Source: Sphingomonas trueperi (GTDB taxonomy: Bacteria; Pseudomonadota; Alphaproteobacteria; Sphingomonadales; Sphingomonadaceae). From it: 64,000 bases of DNA. The translations under genes were made by a program, and so were the position numbers. Where the stretch lies: NCBI RefSeq assembly GCF_011927635.1, contig NZ_JAATJB010000001.1, forward strand, positions 186,001 through 250,000. The letters run 5' to 3'. Of the stretch, positions 7,501-15,987 are shown in pieces. Every line of letters starts with the position of its first letter. Positions within the stretch are counted from its first letter, which is position 1. The notes beneath the pieces are model-generated. The model had not been told where the DNA came from, ran no database searches, and saw nothing but the letters and a program-made list of their open reading frames with translations.

Positions 7501-8979
7501 TTGTTCTTTCGCGACGATCATGGCTCGGGCCTAGCCGGTGGCGGCGGTGGCCTGGCGCGCGCGATCCCAGCCGTCGTCCCTACCCGGATCGGCCAGCGGC
7601 TGGCGATGCTCGACCTGGTACCCGATCTCGGCGCCGACATCGGCTCGCGAACCTGGTTCCGCGGCGCTGCCACCTGCGCAGCCCTCTGTGCCGCTACCTG
7701 GATGCTGTCGCCCGGCTTCGACCGGCCGATCACGGGCATCGTCCCCGCCCCGCTGACCGGCGAAGCCGAACAGGCGCAGCAGGCGCAGGCGATCGCGCCG
7801 CTGGCCAAGGGATCGCGCACCGGGGTCCACGTCGCCGCCACCAGTCTGGTGAAGCCGCTCACCGACACCCCCGAACGCCCGATCATCGAACATGAGGCGC
7901 GGCTCGCCAGCGGCACGATGCTGCGCAGCGTGCTGCAGCGCTCGGGCGTGGGCGAGGCGGATGCCGGGATCGTCGCCAGCCTCGTCTCGGGCGCGATGCC
8001 GCTCGGCCAGATCCAGCGCAACACCGTGCTGGAGATGACGCTGGGCCGCCGCGCGGACACGTCGCAGCCGCGCCCGCTCGAAAAGCTCGCCTTCCGCGCC
8101 GCCTTCGATCGCCGCATCGAGGTGGTCCGCACCGGTGCCGCGCTCGCCATCAAGTCCATCCCGATCGCGATCGACCACACGCCGCTGCGCGTGCAGGGGC
8201 TGATCGGATCCAGCCTCTATCGCTCGGCGCGTGCCGCCGGCGCGCCGGCGAAGGCGGTGGAGACCTTCCTGCGCACGCTGGCGAGCCGGGTGTCGGTGTC
8301 GAAGCTGGGATCGTCGTGCAAGTTCGACCTGATCCTCGGCCAGGCGCGCGCGGCGACCGGGGAAGTCCAATATGGCCAGCTGATGTATGCCGGCGTCACC
8401 GGCTGCGCCAACGGTATCCAACTCGCTCCTTGGGAGAGCGACGGCAAGACCGAATGGTTCGACGCCAACGGCACCGGCAGCAAGACGGGCATGATGACCA
8501 TGCCGGTCAACGGCCGCTTCTCCTCCGCCTTCGGCATGCGGATGCACCCGATCCTCGGCTTCACCCGGATGCACAAGGGCATCGACATCGCCGCGCCCTA
8601 TGGCTCGCCGGTCTTCGCCGCGGTCGACGGGGTGGTGCGCGTGGCGGGGGGCGCGTCGGGCTATGGCAACCTCGTGCGAATCGACCATGGCGGCGGCTTC
8701 GCCACCGGCTATGCGCATCTGAGCAAGGTGATGGTCCGCCGCGGCCAGTCGGTGCGCAAGGGCCAGCAGATCGGCCGCAGCGGCAATTCCGGCCTGTCGA
8801 CCGGGCCGCACCTGCACTTCGAGACCACCCGCAACGGGCAGGCGGTCAATCCGCGCGCGGTGTCGTTCACTTCTGTACGGCGCCTCGCGGGCGGTGCGCT
8901 GGGTGCCTTCAAGGCCAGGCTGCACGGCCTGATGGCGGTGCCCGTCGGCCACGGCGTCCAGAAGGACGCGGCGGAGTAA
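7501..8979 (+). CDS. M23-family murein endopeptidase
   Basis: A 492-residue cell-wall peptidase with one predicted transmembrane or signal segment near residues 55-70 and a long periplasmic part. It ends in a LytM/peptidase M23 domain. The zinc motifs are visible: HPILGFTRMHKGID (H...D), then YAHL, and finally GPHLHFE (H437 and H439). The active site is therefore complete, unlike the degenerate EnvC/NlpD activators. The family cleaves peptidoglycan cross-bridges during growth or division. The TTG at 7501 has AGGGG nine bases upstream; the first ATG (7606) would remove the N-terminal 35 residues. The gene is divergent from the helicase across about 236 bases with no convincing promoter beyond a TTGACT at 7416. 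Confidence 0.85.
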   Translation: MFFRDDHGSGLAGGGGGLARAIPAVVPTRIGQRLAMLDLVPDLGADIGSRTWFRGAATCAALCAATWMLSPGFDRPITGIVPAPLTGEAEQAQQAQAIAPLAKGSRTGVHVAATSLVKPLTDTPERPIIEHEARLASGTMLRSVLQRSGVGEADAGIVASLVSGAMPLGQIQRNTVLEMTLGRRADTSQPRPLEKLAFRAAFDRRIEVVRTGAALAIKSIPIAIDHTPLRVQGLIGSSLYRSARAAGAPAKAVETFLRTLASRVSVSKLGSSCKFDLILGQARAATGEVQYGQLMYAGVTGCANGIQLAPWESDGKTEWFDANGTGSKTGMMTMPVNGRFSSAFGMRMHPILGFTRMHKGIDIAAPYGSPVFAAVDGVVRVAGGASGYGNLVRIDHGGGFATGYAHLSKVMVRRGQSVRKGQQIGRSGNSGLSTGPHLHFETTRNGQAVNPRAVSFTSVRRLAGGALGAFKARLHGLMAVPVGHGVQKDAAE

Positions 8980-9004
8980 GCTACTCCGAGGACCATGAAC
9001 CCCT

Positions 9005-9100
9005 CGTCATCCCCGCGGAGGCGGGGATCCATTTGCCGTTTCGCCGCAGCAAGAACCACACGGACTCGGCCAATGGATTCCCGCCTGCGCGGGAATGACG
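9005..9100. repeat. dispersed palindromic intergenic repeat, copy 1
   Basis: An imperfect 96-base inverted repeat. The left arm starts CGTCATCCCCGCG and runs to GGGGATCCAT; the right arm starts ATGGATTCCCGCC and ends GGGAATGACG. It lies between two convergent genes (M23 peptidase and HerA-like ATPase). A second copy with the same outer arms and a similar centre (TCGCAGCAAG) is at 40151-40248. This is a REP/MITE-like element. Confidence 0.8.
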
Positions 9101-9123
9101 ATGGTTGGGGCGGAACGAGTGCC

Positions 9124-10800
9124 TTACCGCCCCTGCGAACGCCAGCGGCGGATCGTCCGCTCGAGCATCGCCTCCTCGCCGCCGACTTCGCGCCACAGCT
9201 CCGAGAAGAGCGGATCGTCCGAGGCCGGGCGCTGGGCGGGATCGAGGTCGTCGAACAGCAGCCGCACCGGCGTCGCCACGCCCTCGCCCACCGCGATGCA
9301 CTCGCGGTTGCGCAGCGCCGGAATCGCATCCAGGAAGCCGCGGGCCCCCTCCGGCATCGCCGCGCGGACAAAGGCCTGGTCGCGCTCGTTGTTGAGCCGC
9401 ATCGACAGGATCGTGCCGCACTGGGAGAGCACGCCCTCGGCAAGGTCCGATGGCCGCTGCGTGATCAGCCCCAGCGACACGCCATATTTGCGCCCTTCCT
9501 TGGCGATGCGGCTGAGGATCCGCCCCACCGACGAACCATCGGCGTTGCGCTCGTTGGGCACATAGCGGTGCGCCTCCTCGCAGACGAGCAGCACCGGCCG
9601 CTTGGCCTCGCCGCGCGACCAGATCGCGTAGTCGAACACCATCCGGCTGAGCACCGCGACGACCACGCTCGTGATCTCGTTGGGCACCCCCGACACGTCG
9701 ATGATCGAGATCGGCTTGCCGTCGCCCGGCAGTCGGAAGATCCGCGACAGAAACGCCGCCATCGTGTCCGCCACCAGCATGCCCGAGAACATGAAGGCGT
9801 AGCGCGGATCGCCCTTCACCTCGTCGATCTTGCTCTTCAGGCGGAGATAGGGCGCCGTATCGGTCGCCTTGTCCATCTTGCCCATTTCGAGCGTGAGCGC
9901 GTTGGTCAGGTCGGAAAGCAGATAGGGCACCGGCGCGTCGACCGTGAGCTTGCCGATCTCCTGCCCGATCCGGTTCTTCGAGCGCGCGGCGAGCAGGCAC
10001 TTGGCGAGGATGTCGGCATCCACCTGGCGATCGCTGCCCTCGCTGGTCAGGAACACCTCGCAATGTTCCTCGAAGTTCATCAGCCAATAGGGGAGCTGCA
10101 GGTTCGAAACGTCGAACAGCGCGCCGTTGTGCTGGAAGGCGCTGCCATATTCGCCGTGCGGATCGATCATCACGACATGGCCCTGCGGCGCCAGCGCGCA
10201 GATCCGGTGCAAAATCAGCGCCGCGGACGTCGACTTGCCGGTACCGGTCGAGCCGAGCAGCGCGAAATGCTTGCCGAGCATCGCGTCGACATAGAGCGCG
10301 GCGCGGATGTCCTTGGTCGGGTAGACGGTCCCGACCTCGATATGGGGGCGCTCGTCGGCGGCATAGATCTGGCAGAGATCGGCGGTGGTGACCGGGAACA
10401 CCTCGGCACCAGGCGTGGGATAACGGGTGACGCCGCGGCGGAAGCGGTAGAGCTTGCCCGTCAGCTTCTCCTCGTCGCCCTCGCCGAGAAAATCGATCGC
10501 GGCAGCGACGCGCGTGCCCGACGCATCGAGCAGCGCGGTGCGAATGCTGGCGATCAGCCAGGCGTTGCCGACACGGATCTTGACCTGCGCGCCGACCTGG
10601 CCGGCATTGGCAAGCGCGGCATCCTCACTGCGGGCGAGCGCATCCAGTTCGGCGAGGTCGAGCAGCACCTGGCTCGACGCGCCGGCGATCTCGAACACCG
10701 CGCCGATCGCGCGCACGGCACCGGGCACGCGCCCGGCGGAAAAGCCGCCGCCGCCCGTCGCTTCTCCCTCGAACCCGCCAACGCGAAACTGGCCTTCCAT
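9124..10800 (-). CDS. HerA-like (DUF87) ATPase
   Basis: A 558-residue P-loop ATPase. The N-terminal 130 residues form the beta-rich HAS-barrel region, Walker A is GSTGTGKST (residues 183-191) and Walker B lies in PVLLVCEEAH. Further motifs, RIAKEGRKYGVSLGLITQRP and QCGTILSMRLNNERD, are typical of HerA. HerA family members are hexameric DNA translocases that act with the nuclease NurA in archaea; bacterial relatives work in repair or defence. No NurA gene is adjacent. The ATG at 10800 follows GGGGGA, and the longer frame is rejected. It is the last of three leftward genes: TauE-like, TIGR02186 and this ATPase. Confidence 0.85.
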   Translation of the reverse strand: MEGQFRVGGFEGEATGGGGFSAGRVPGAVRAIGAVFEIAGASSQVLLDLAELDALARSEDAALANAGQVGAQVKIRVGNAWLIASIRTALLDASGTRVAAAIDFLGEGDEEKLTGKLYRFRRGVTRYPTPGAEVFPVTTADLCQIYAADERPHIEVGTVYPTKDIRAALYVDAMLGKHFALLGSTGTGKSTSAALILHRICALAPQGHVVMIDPHGEYGSAFQHNGALFDVSNLQLPYWLMNFEEHCEVFLTSEGSDRQVDADILAKCLLAARSKNRIGQEIGKLTVDAPVPYLLSDLTNALTLEMGKMDKATDTAPYLRLKSKIDEVKGDPRYAFMFSGMLVADTMAAFLSRIFRLPGDGKPISIIDVSGVPNEITSVVVAVLSRMVFDYAIWSRGEAKRPVLLVCEEAHRYVPNERNADGSSVGRILSRIAKEGRKYGVSLGLITQRPSDLAEGVLSQCGTILSMRLNNERDQAFVRAAMPEGARGFLDAIPALRNRECIAVGEGVATPVRLLFDDLDPAQRPASDDPLFSELWREVGGEEAMLERTIRRWRSQGR

Positions 10801-10864
10801 CGTGCATCCCCCAAAAAGGCGGAAGTAGCATGCGCAGGTCCGGGTAAATTTTGGGTGTGCGGCG

Positions 10865-11629
10865 TCAGAAGCGGCGCCAGAGCGCCCCCGCCCCCCAGCC
10901 GAACAGGAACGAGACGCCCACCGCAACCAGGCCATAGGCGACGGCGTTGCGATCGGCGCTGGTCGCGACGAAGCGCTCGAACCCCGATTTGCGGATCTCG
11001 ATCGGCCGCACCGCCGCCGCCAGCACGCGGCCGTCGCGGATCAGGAAGGTTTCGGCAGTGAAGCGCCCCACCGGCACGCGCGCCGGGATGGTGAGCCGCG
11101 CGCGGTACAGCACGCCACCGGTGATCTCCACCGCGCCGGGTGCCTCGTAGAACAGCCCGTTGCGCCGCTTGAGGTCGACCAAGCCGCTGTCGAAGCGCTG
11201 CTGGATCTGCGGCGTGGCGCCCGAGGCGGGAGAAAGCTGCAGGCTGTCCAGCCCCAGCTCGTAGATCGCCCGCGTCCGCTCGTCGACGAGCTGGCGGATC
11301 GGCCGCGACGACGCCATGGCGTAAAAGCTCGGCGCCGAGCGGTAGTGCATCTGCGCGGCGTTGACCCAGATGCCGGCGACCTTCGACTTTTCGCGGACCA
11401 CCACCGATTCGGTCGGTCCCTTGATCACAACGACGATATCCGCCGGCCGCTCGCCCTCGCCTGGCGCGCGGCCGCCGGGATAGAGGATCGCGCCGAACAG
11501 CAGCAGCTCGGCGCCGGTAAAGCTGTAGGCGATCTCGATGTCGCGCTGCGAGACGTCGGGCACCAGCTCGGGCTTGGCCTGCCCCATCAACAGGGGGGCA
11601 AGCAGCGCCAGCGCGCCCGCCCGTCTCAC
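10865..11629 (-). CDS. TIGR02186-family membrane-anchored protein
   Basis: A 254-residue exported protein with an N-terminal signal segment (RRAGALALLAPLLMGQA), a large periplasmic domain and a C-terminal transmembrane helix (AVAYGLVAVGVSFLFGWGAGALW) ending in RRF. Sequence such as DIEIAYSFTGAELLLFGAI and IVVVIKGPTESVVVREK is characteristic of the TIGR02186 family of unknown function. That family is commonly encoded beside a TauE/SafE-type permease, as here. The GTG at 11629 overlaps the permease stop as GTGA, so the two are translationally coupled. I infer that it is an accessory subunit of the permease, but no activity is known. Confidence 0.8.
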   Translation of the reverse strand: MRRAGALALLAPLLMGQAKPELVPDVSQRDIEIAYSFTGAELLLFGAILYPGGRAPGEGERPADIVVVIKGPTESVVVREKSKVAGIWVNAAQMHYRSAPSFYAMASSRPIRQLVDERTRAIYELGLDSLQLSPASGATPQIQQRFDSGLVDLKRRNGLFYEAPGAVEITGGVLYRARLTIPARVPVGRFTAETFLIRDGRVLAAAVRPIEIRKSGFERFVATSADRNAVAYGLVAVGVSFLFGWGAGALWRRF

Positions 11630-12540
11630 GCCGCGGTCACCGAATAGATCTCGTCCGGGCGCCAGGCGAGGCCCGCGAGCATCCGCGCCGCGACCAGCAG
11701 CACGATCACGGCGAGCAGCAGCCGCAAATATTCGGGCTTGGCCTTGGCGGCGAAGCGCGCGCCGAGCTGCGCGCCGACCACCGAGCCGAGCAGCAGCAGG
11801 ATCGCCAGCACGATGTCGACCGCCTTGGTCGTCGTCGCGTGCACCATCGTCGCCACCGCCGTGGTGAACAGCGTCTGGAACAGCGAGGTGCCGACCACCG
11901 TCTGCGTCCCCATGCCGAGGATATAGAGCATCGCCGGCACCAGGATGAATCCGCCACCCACGCCGAGCAGCATCGTCAGCACGCCGGTGAACACGCCGAG
12001 CAGCAGCGGCGCCAGGGGCGAGATGTAGAGGCCCGAGGCGTAGAAGCGCCAGCGGAACGGCAGCGAGGCAACCAGCGGATGGTGCCGCCGCTTGCGGGCC
12101 CTGGGCGGTCGCGCGCCGCGCGACACCCGGATCGCGCCGACCGATTCCTTCGCCATCAGCCCGCCGATCGATCCGAGCAGCACGACGTAGAGCACGCCGA
12201 TCACCACGTCGATCTGGCCGCTCGCTTGGAGCAATTTGAACAGCCAGCCGCCGAGCAGGCTGCCGAGAATCCCGCCGGCGACGAGCACCGCCCCCATCTG
12301 CACGTCGACGCCCTTGCGGCGGAAGTGGGCGAACACGCCGGAGACGCTGGCGCCGGTCACCTGGCTCGCCGCCGAGGCAGCCGCGACGGTGGGCGGGATG
12401 CCGTAGAAGATCAGCAGCGGCGTGGTGAGGAATCCGCCGCCCACGCCGAACATGCCCGAGAGCAGCCCCACGCCCAGCCCCAGCGCCACGATCACGAGCG
12501 CGTTGACCGACAGGTTGGCGATGGGAAGATAGAGATCCAT
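11626..12540 (-). CDS. TauE/SafE-family (TSUP) inner-membrane permease
   Basis: A 304-residue integral membrane protein with about eight hydrophobic segments in two homologous halves. Each half carries the family signature: GLLSGMFGVGGGFLTTPLL near residue 25 and TGVLTMLLGVGGGFILVPAML in the second half. A basic loop (SRGARPPRARKRRHH) separates the halves. TSUP proteins export or import sulfite, sulfoacetate or other small organosulfur anions. The substrate cannot be assigned. It is coupled to the TIGR02186 gene through a four-base GTGA overlap. Confidence 0.85.
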   Translation of the reverse strand: MDLYLPIANLSVNALVIVALGLGVGLLSGMFGVGGGFLTTPLLIFYGIPPTVAAASAASQVTGASVSGVFAHFRRKGVDVQMGAVLVAGGILGSLLGGWLFKLLQASGQIDVVIGVLYVVLLGSIGGLMAKESVGAIRVSRGARPPRARKRRHHPLVASLPFRWRFYASGLYISPLAPLLLGVFTGVLTMLLGVGGGFILVPAMLYILGMGTQTVVGTSLFQTLFTTAVATMVHATTTKAVDIVLAILLLLGSVVGAQLGARFAAKAKPEYLRLLLAVIVLLVAARMLAGLAWRPDEIYSVTAA

Positions 12541-12610
12541 GCGGCCCTAGGCCTAGCCGGTTTGTGCGGCCTTGCGAAAGGGAGAAGGTGGGGGTTGGGT
12601 CGGCGCTAGC

Positions 12611-12684
12611 CTCAGAGACCGTTTGGAAATCCGCGAAAGAGCGAATTTCGAGTCGGGACCGGCGCGTCTCCAAACAGGCTCTCA
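12611..12684. repeat. imperfect inverted repeat between the permease and barrel genes
   Basis: The left arm CTCAGAGACCGTTTGGA (from 12611) is mirrored by TCCAAACAGGCTCTCAG (12669-12685), with further matched bases inside. The right arm covers the stop codon of the leftward barrel gene at 12682-12684, so it may act as that gene's terminator. It has no T run. The remaining bases of 12541-12681 show nothing else. Confidence 0.5.
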
Positions 12685-13701
12685 GAAATCGCTGCCCAGC
12701 GTGAGCGCGACGCCCGAGCCCGGCCGCGCATTGCCGGCGATCCGCTGCCGCCAGTCCAGCGCGATGCGCGTCTGCAGCGCGCCGATCGGCACGCTGGTGA
12801 CCAATGTCGGGCCGATATCGAGCCGCTGCACACCGCGCTGCGCGGCGCCCCAGCTGCCGATACCCACGGCAAGCGCGGTCGCGCGGCCGGCGGCGATGGT
12901 GCGGGTCAGGCGCAGCGCGCCATCGGCATAGGGCTCCAGTCGGACGCGGAGGATCGCGCCGGCCTGGCCATAGGCCTCGAGGCGAAAAGCCGCGCGCTCG
13001 CGATAGAGGCCGGCCACCGCCCCGAGCCCCGGCCCGCCCTGGATGCCGTCCAGGCCGAATCGCTCTTCGACCGCGATCCGTACGGGTATGCCGGCAGGCC
13101 GCCACTCGAACCCGAGCGCCACTTCCGCCCCCTGCCCCCGCAGCGGCCCGGCGATTCGGCCGACCGCCGCGAGCCTGCCGCGCCGGTCCAGCGCGCGCAC
13201 CACACGCACGCCATACTGGCTGCCGCCGAGCTGCCCCGCCGCCGGCGCTGCGCCGATACCCTGGCCGGGCCGCAGGGCGAACCAGGCACTGCCGCTCCAC
13301 CGCCGCGGACCGGCGCCAGCCGGTGGGTCCAGCCGCTGCCCGGGAAAAGCCTGTACCGCCTCCGGCGCGGACGCAGCACCAGCACCCTGGGTTTCCGAGG
13401 TCGGCGACGGCAACACGGCATCGGGCGCGAGGATCGACAGCCGCGGACGACGTTCGTCCGCGGCAGGATGCGGGGACGCACGCCGGGTCGGCAGCCGAAC
13501 CAGCGCCGCACGGGCGGGTGGCCGAACCCTCGGCGGGGCCAAGGGGCGGGCGACCAGGGCGCCGCTACCCGGCATCCGATACGCAGCGATGGGGCCCGTG
13601 TTCACCGGAGGCGGCCACAGCAGCACGCACCGCAGCCCGACCCAGCCGAGTCCAATCAGTCCGACGAACCGCAGCGGCCGGCCGCGGCCCGCGCGGTTCA
13701 T
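12682..13701 (-). CDS. predicted outer-membrane beta-barrel protein coupled to glycosyltransferase
   Basis: A 339-residue protein not recognised at family level with certainty. It starts with a basic then hydrophobic segment (RPLRFVGLIGLGWVGLRCVLL). A proline/alanine-rich stretch of about 100 residues follows. The second half alternates hydrophobic and polar residues, rich in Gly, Tyr and Arg, and the chain ends GVALTLGSDF. The terminal phenylalanine and amphipathic strands suggest an outer-membrane barrel, similar to the C-terminal part of NfrA-like phage N4 adsorption proteins. The ATG at 13701 overlaps the glycosyltransferase stop as ATGA. I infer an export or surface role for the glycosyltransferase product. 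Confidence 0.65.
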   Translation of the reverse strand: MNRAGRGRPLRFVGLIGLGWVGLRCVLLWPPPVNTGPIAAYRMPGSGALVARPLAPPRVRPPARAALVRLPTRRASPHPAADERRPRLSILAPDAVLPSPTSETQGAGAASAPEAVQAFPGQRLDPPAGAGPRRWSGSAWFALRPGQGIGAAPAAGQLGGSQYGVRVVRALDRRGRLAAVGRIAGPLRGQGAEVALGFEWRPAGIPVRIAVEERFGLDGIQGGPGLGAVAGLYRERAAFRLEAYGQAGAILRVRLEPYADGALRLTRTIAAGRATALAVGIGSWGAAQRGVQRLDIGPTLVTSVPIGALQTRIALDWRQRIAGNARPGSGVALTLGSDF

Positions 13702-15083
13702 GCAACGGCCGATTGGGGATCGAACGGCGTGCTGGGAAACTGGTGCGCCGTCTTGTCCCAACGCAACGGGCCGCCGGCGAGCAGGCGGACATAGATCCAC
13801 AGCGCCCGACGCGCGGCGAGCAGCCCGATATAGTTGCCGACCACCATCCGCGGCACCGCCCAGCCCCCCTCGCGCCAGCCATGGAGGCGCGTCACCAATG
13901 CGGTGCGCATCGCCACCCGCCAGCCGAGCAGCGTGAGGTTGAGCGCCACGAGCTGCGCGAGCAGCGGGTCCCAGGCAGGCGGGGGACCGCCGAGCAGCGC
14001 ATGACAAAGCGCCGAAAGACCCCAACAGACCAGCGCGGCATAGGCGATGGCGAGCACGAGCATCGCCAGCGTGACCCGGCGATCGCGCATCCGCATCCAG
14101 TGGTCGCCCAGGTCCCAGCGCTGCCCCCAGCCAGTCCGATCCCAGCCGGCGAGTGCGATGCCGGCCATCCAGCGCGCCTTTTGCCGCACGGCAGCCGGCA
14201 CCGTGGCCGGGAAATAGGCGCGAATCGCCACCGGGGGACCATTGGCGCGCTCGGGCACCCGCACGAAGGCGCAGCGCGTGCCCAGCGCCCGGAGGCGGAG
14301 GCCGAGCTCGTAATCCTCGGTGAGGCTCGTCGCGTCGAAGGGCGTGCCACGCGCATCGGCGATCCGGCGCAACACGTCGCAGCGGATCGCGCACCCCACG
14401 CCGGCGAGCGGCAGGCTGGCGCCCAGCATCTGCCGCACCGGCAGCGTCGCGCCGTGCGACTGGGCGAATTCGTCGAGATAATGGCCCGACACCAGTCGCG
14501 ACCCCGGCTGGCAGAGCGGCGCGACCGGCAGCTGCACGGCGCCATGGGTGCCGACCCAACTGGCATAGACGGCGAGTTCCTGCGGGTGCACCACGTCTTC
14601 CGCATCATGCAGGACCACCGCCGTGAAGGCTTCTCCTTCGGCGGCCTCGTCTCGCTCCAGCGCCGCCCATAGTACATTCAGGCAATCTGCCTTGGTTGTG
14701 GGCCCGGGGCGGGCGCCAATCACAAGGCGCACCCGCCAATCCTCCGCCCCGAGCGAAAGCACCGCGGCAATTGTTGCCGGATCGTTCGGATAGGTACCGA
14801 CATAGATGCGGTATGGGCCGTCTCCCCAGCGCGCGAGCATCGACCGCAGCATCGGCGCGATCACCGCCGATTCGTCCCAGGCCGGCACGAAAATGGCGAA
14901 CCGGTATTCCGCCGTCTCAGACCGATCCCCAGCAATGATGCGCTGGTTCCGCCTGCCCCCGCCCAGGCAAGAGAAAAGAAAAATCATGTCGACGATCAAG
15001 TCGTCCAACCCGCCGACGGCAAGAAATATGGCAGCGAATAAGGTGAGTTCGCGCGTCACCGCATCGAGAATACTCAACGCCAT
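13698..15083 (-). CDS. NfrB-like membrane glycosyltransferase (GT2 fold)
   Basis: A 461-residue protein with an N-terminal transmembrane segment (LTLFAAIFLAVGGLDDLIVDMIFLF). A cytoplasmic GT2-type catalytic domain follows: VLHDAEDVVHP (metal-binding aspartates), then TEDYELGLRL and the QKARWMAG (QxxRW) motif of processive enzymes. Two or more C-terminal hydrophobic helices follow. The 'HDAEDVVHPQEL' motif matches NfrB, an inner-membrane glycosyltransferase needed for phage N4 adsorption in E. coli. The ATG at 15083 has GGGGGG seven bases upstream and was preferred to ATGs at 15107 and 15089. It is coupled to the barrel gene, giving an inner- plus outer-membrane pair probably making a surface glycan. 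Confidence 0.8.
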   Translation of the reverse strand: MALSILDAVTRELTLFAAIFLAVGGLDDLIVDMIFLFSCLGGGRRNQRIIAGDRSETAEYRFAIFVPAWDESAVIAPMLRSMLARWGDGPYRIYVGTYPNDPATIAAVLSLGAEDWRVRLVIGARPGPTTKADCLNVLWAALERDEAAEGEAFTAVVLHDAEDVVHPQELAVYASWVGTHGAVQLPVAPLCQPGSRLVSGHYLDEFAQSHGATLPVRQMLGASLPLAGVGCAIRCDVLRRIADARGTPFDATSLTEDYELGLRLRALGTRCAFVRVPERANGPPVAIRAYFPATVPAAVRQKARWMAGIALAGWDRTGWGQRWDLGDHWMRMRDRRVTLAMLVLAIAYAALVCWGLSALCHALLGGPPPAWDPLLAQLVALNLTLLGWRVAMRTALVTRLHGWREGGWAVPRMVVGNYIGLLAARRALWIYVRLLAGGPLRWDKTAHQFPSTPFDPQSAVA

Positions 15084-15107
15084 CAGCATTCCCCCCGGGC
15101 GATGCAT

Positions 15108-15353
15108 CCGAATCGGACATCGGCATATTTGCGAGGAAGTGCAGCTAGGGCAACGTGAACGTTTCAGGAACCGCGAAGAGAAAGCCGTAAATGCCTATTC
15201 TGATGACGCTTTTGCCCAAAGGATTGCACCATTGCGGCGGCAATTTATCTGGAACCGTTCAGCGCGAGCGACGTTCTGCCGGTGCAATAGATCCCTTGGA
15301 TAACCCGCAACCTGAAACGGCCGCATCGACAGAATCGATGCGGCCGTTTTTTT
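15108..15353 (+). ncRNA. candidate small RNA or untranslated transcript ending at an orphan terminator
   Basis: About 200 bases without a convincing gene on either strand run rightward into a strong intrinsic terminator that serves no plus-strand coding gene. The stretch is less G+C-rich than its neighbours. I see no recognisable RNA family and no clear promoter. The terminator orientation is the only positive evidence, so the feature is speculative. Confidence 0.2.
15315..15353 (+). terminator. strong rightward intrinsic terminator
   Basis: A perfect 15-bp stem (15315-15329 with 15335-15349, loop CAGAA) is followed by a T run through 15353 when read rightward. Read leftward, the stem is followed by CAGG rather than T residues. 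It touches the 3' end of the leftward RcnB-like gene but points the other way. Confidence 0.75.
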
Positions 15354-15354
15354 G

Positions 15355-15876
15355 TTACCAGTAGAAGCCCGGCACCACCCGGATCACGGTGCCGCGCCGC
15401 GTATCGACGAGCAGCACGTCGTTATAGTGGCGCACCCATTGCTGGCCGAACACCGGGCGGGGCAGATGATAGCGCCACGGATCGCCGATCACGTAGCGCG
15501 GGCCATAATAGACCGGGCCGATCCGCGCGCCCGGCTGGAAGCGATAATAGCGGAACGGCGCCCGCCACGCGCCGCGGGCATAGAGGCCGCGGTTGCGGTC
15601 GCGCCAGCTGCGCCAGTCATTCTCGGCCCAGCGACGGTCGCGGTCGCGCAGGTCCTCGCGATATTCGCGGCGCGCCTCGCGCAGGTCACGGCGCTCCTCG
15701 TGGATGCGGCGCGGATCGCCCGACCATTGCGCCCGGCGCAGGTCGTGCTGGGCGTCGCGAATGTCGCGGCGATCTTCGCGCAGCTCGGCGCGCGACTGCG
15801 CCATCGCGCTCGCCGGCACCAGCAGCGCAGGGGCCGCGATCGCCATCAGCAGGGCGATGGGAACGAGCTTCTTCAT
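15355..15876 (-). CDS. RcnB-like secreted protein
   Basis: A 173-residue exported protein. The signal peptide MKKLVPIALLMAIAAPALL ends near SAMAQS. The mature N-terminal half is a charged Arg/Asp/Glu helical stretch (ELREDRRDIRDAQHDLRRA and similar). The C-terminal half is a compact aromatic domain (PVYYGPRYVIGDPWRYHLP, then NDVLLVDTRRGTVIRVV). This matches RcnB-family proteins; RcnB itself affects nickel/cobalt homeostasis in E. coli, while most homologues are uncharacterised. The ATG at 15876 has GGAG at good spacing, so the ATG at 15888 is rejected. No metal-transport gene is adjacent. Confidence 0.8.
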   Translation of the reverse strand: MKKLVPIALLMAIAAPALLVPASAMAQSRAELREDRRDIRDAQHDLRRAQWSGDPRRIHEERRDLREARREYREDLRDRDRRWAENDWRSWRDRNRGLYARGAWRAPFRYYRFQPGARIGPVYYGPRYVIGDPWRYHLPRPVFGQQWVRHYNDVLLVDTRRGTVIRVVPGFYW

Positions 15877-15987
15877 ATGCTTCTCCATCCTGATCGAACC
15901 GCCGGTCCGACGGCCGGCTTGGGAGCATCTATGAACAAGCCTCGCTGAACGTTGCGCGAACGATCCGGTCAGCGGATGGAAAGAAAC

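Noticed and set aside
10865..13300. An 811-codon frame suggesting a large TIGR02186 fusion
   Set aside because: The part right of 11629 is a shadow of the TauE-type gene and beyond; the GTG at 11629 with GTGA overlap is the start.
12682..14559. A 625-codon frame fusing the barrel protein to upstream sequence
   Set aside because: The upstream part is a shifted frame of the glycosyltransferase; the ATGA overlap at 13698-13701 gives the true start.
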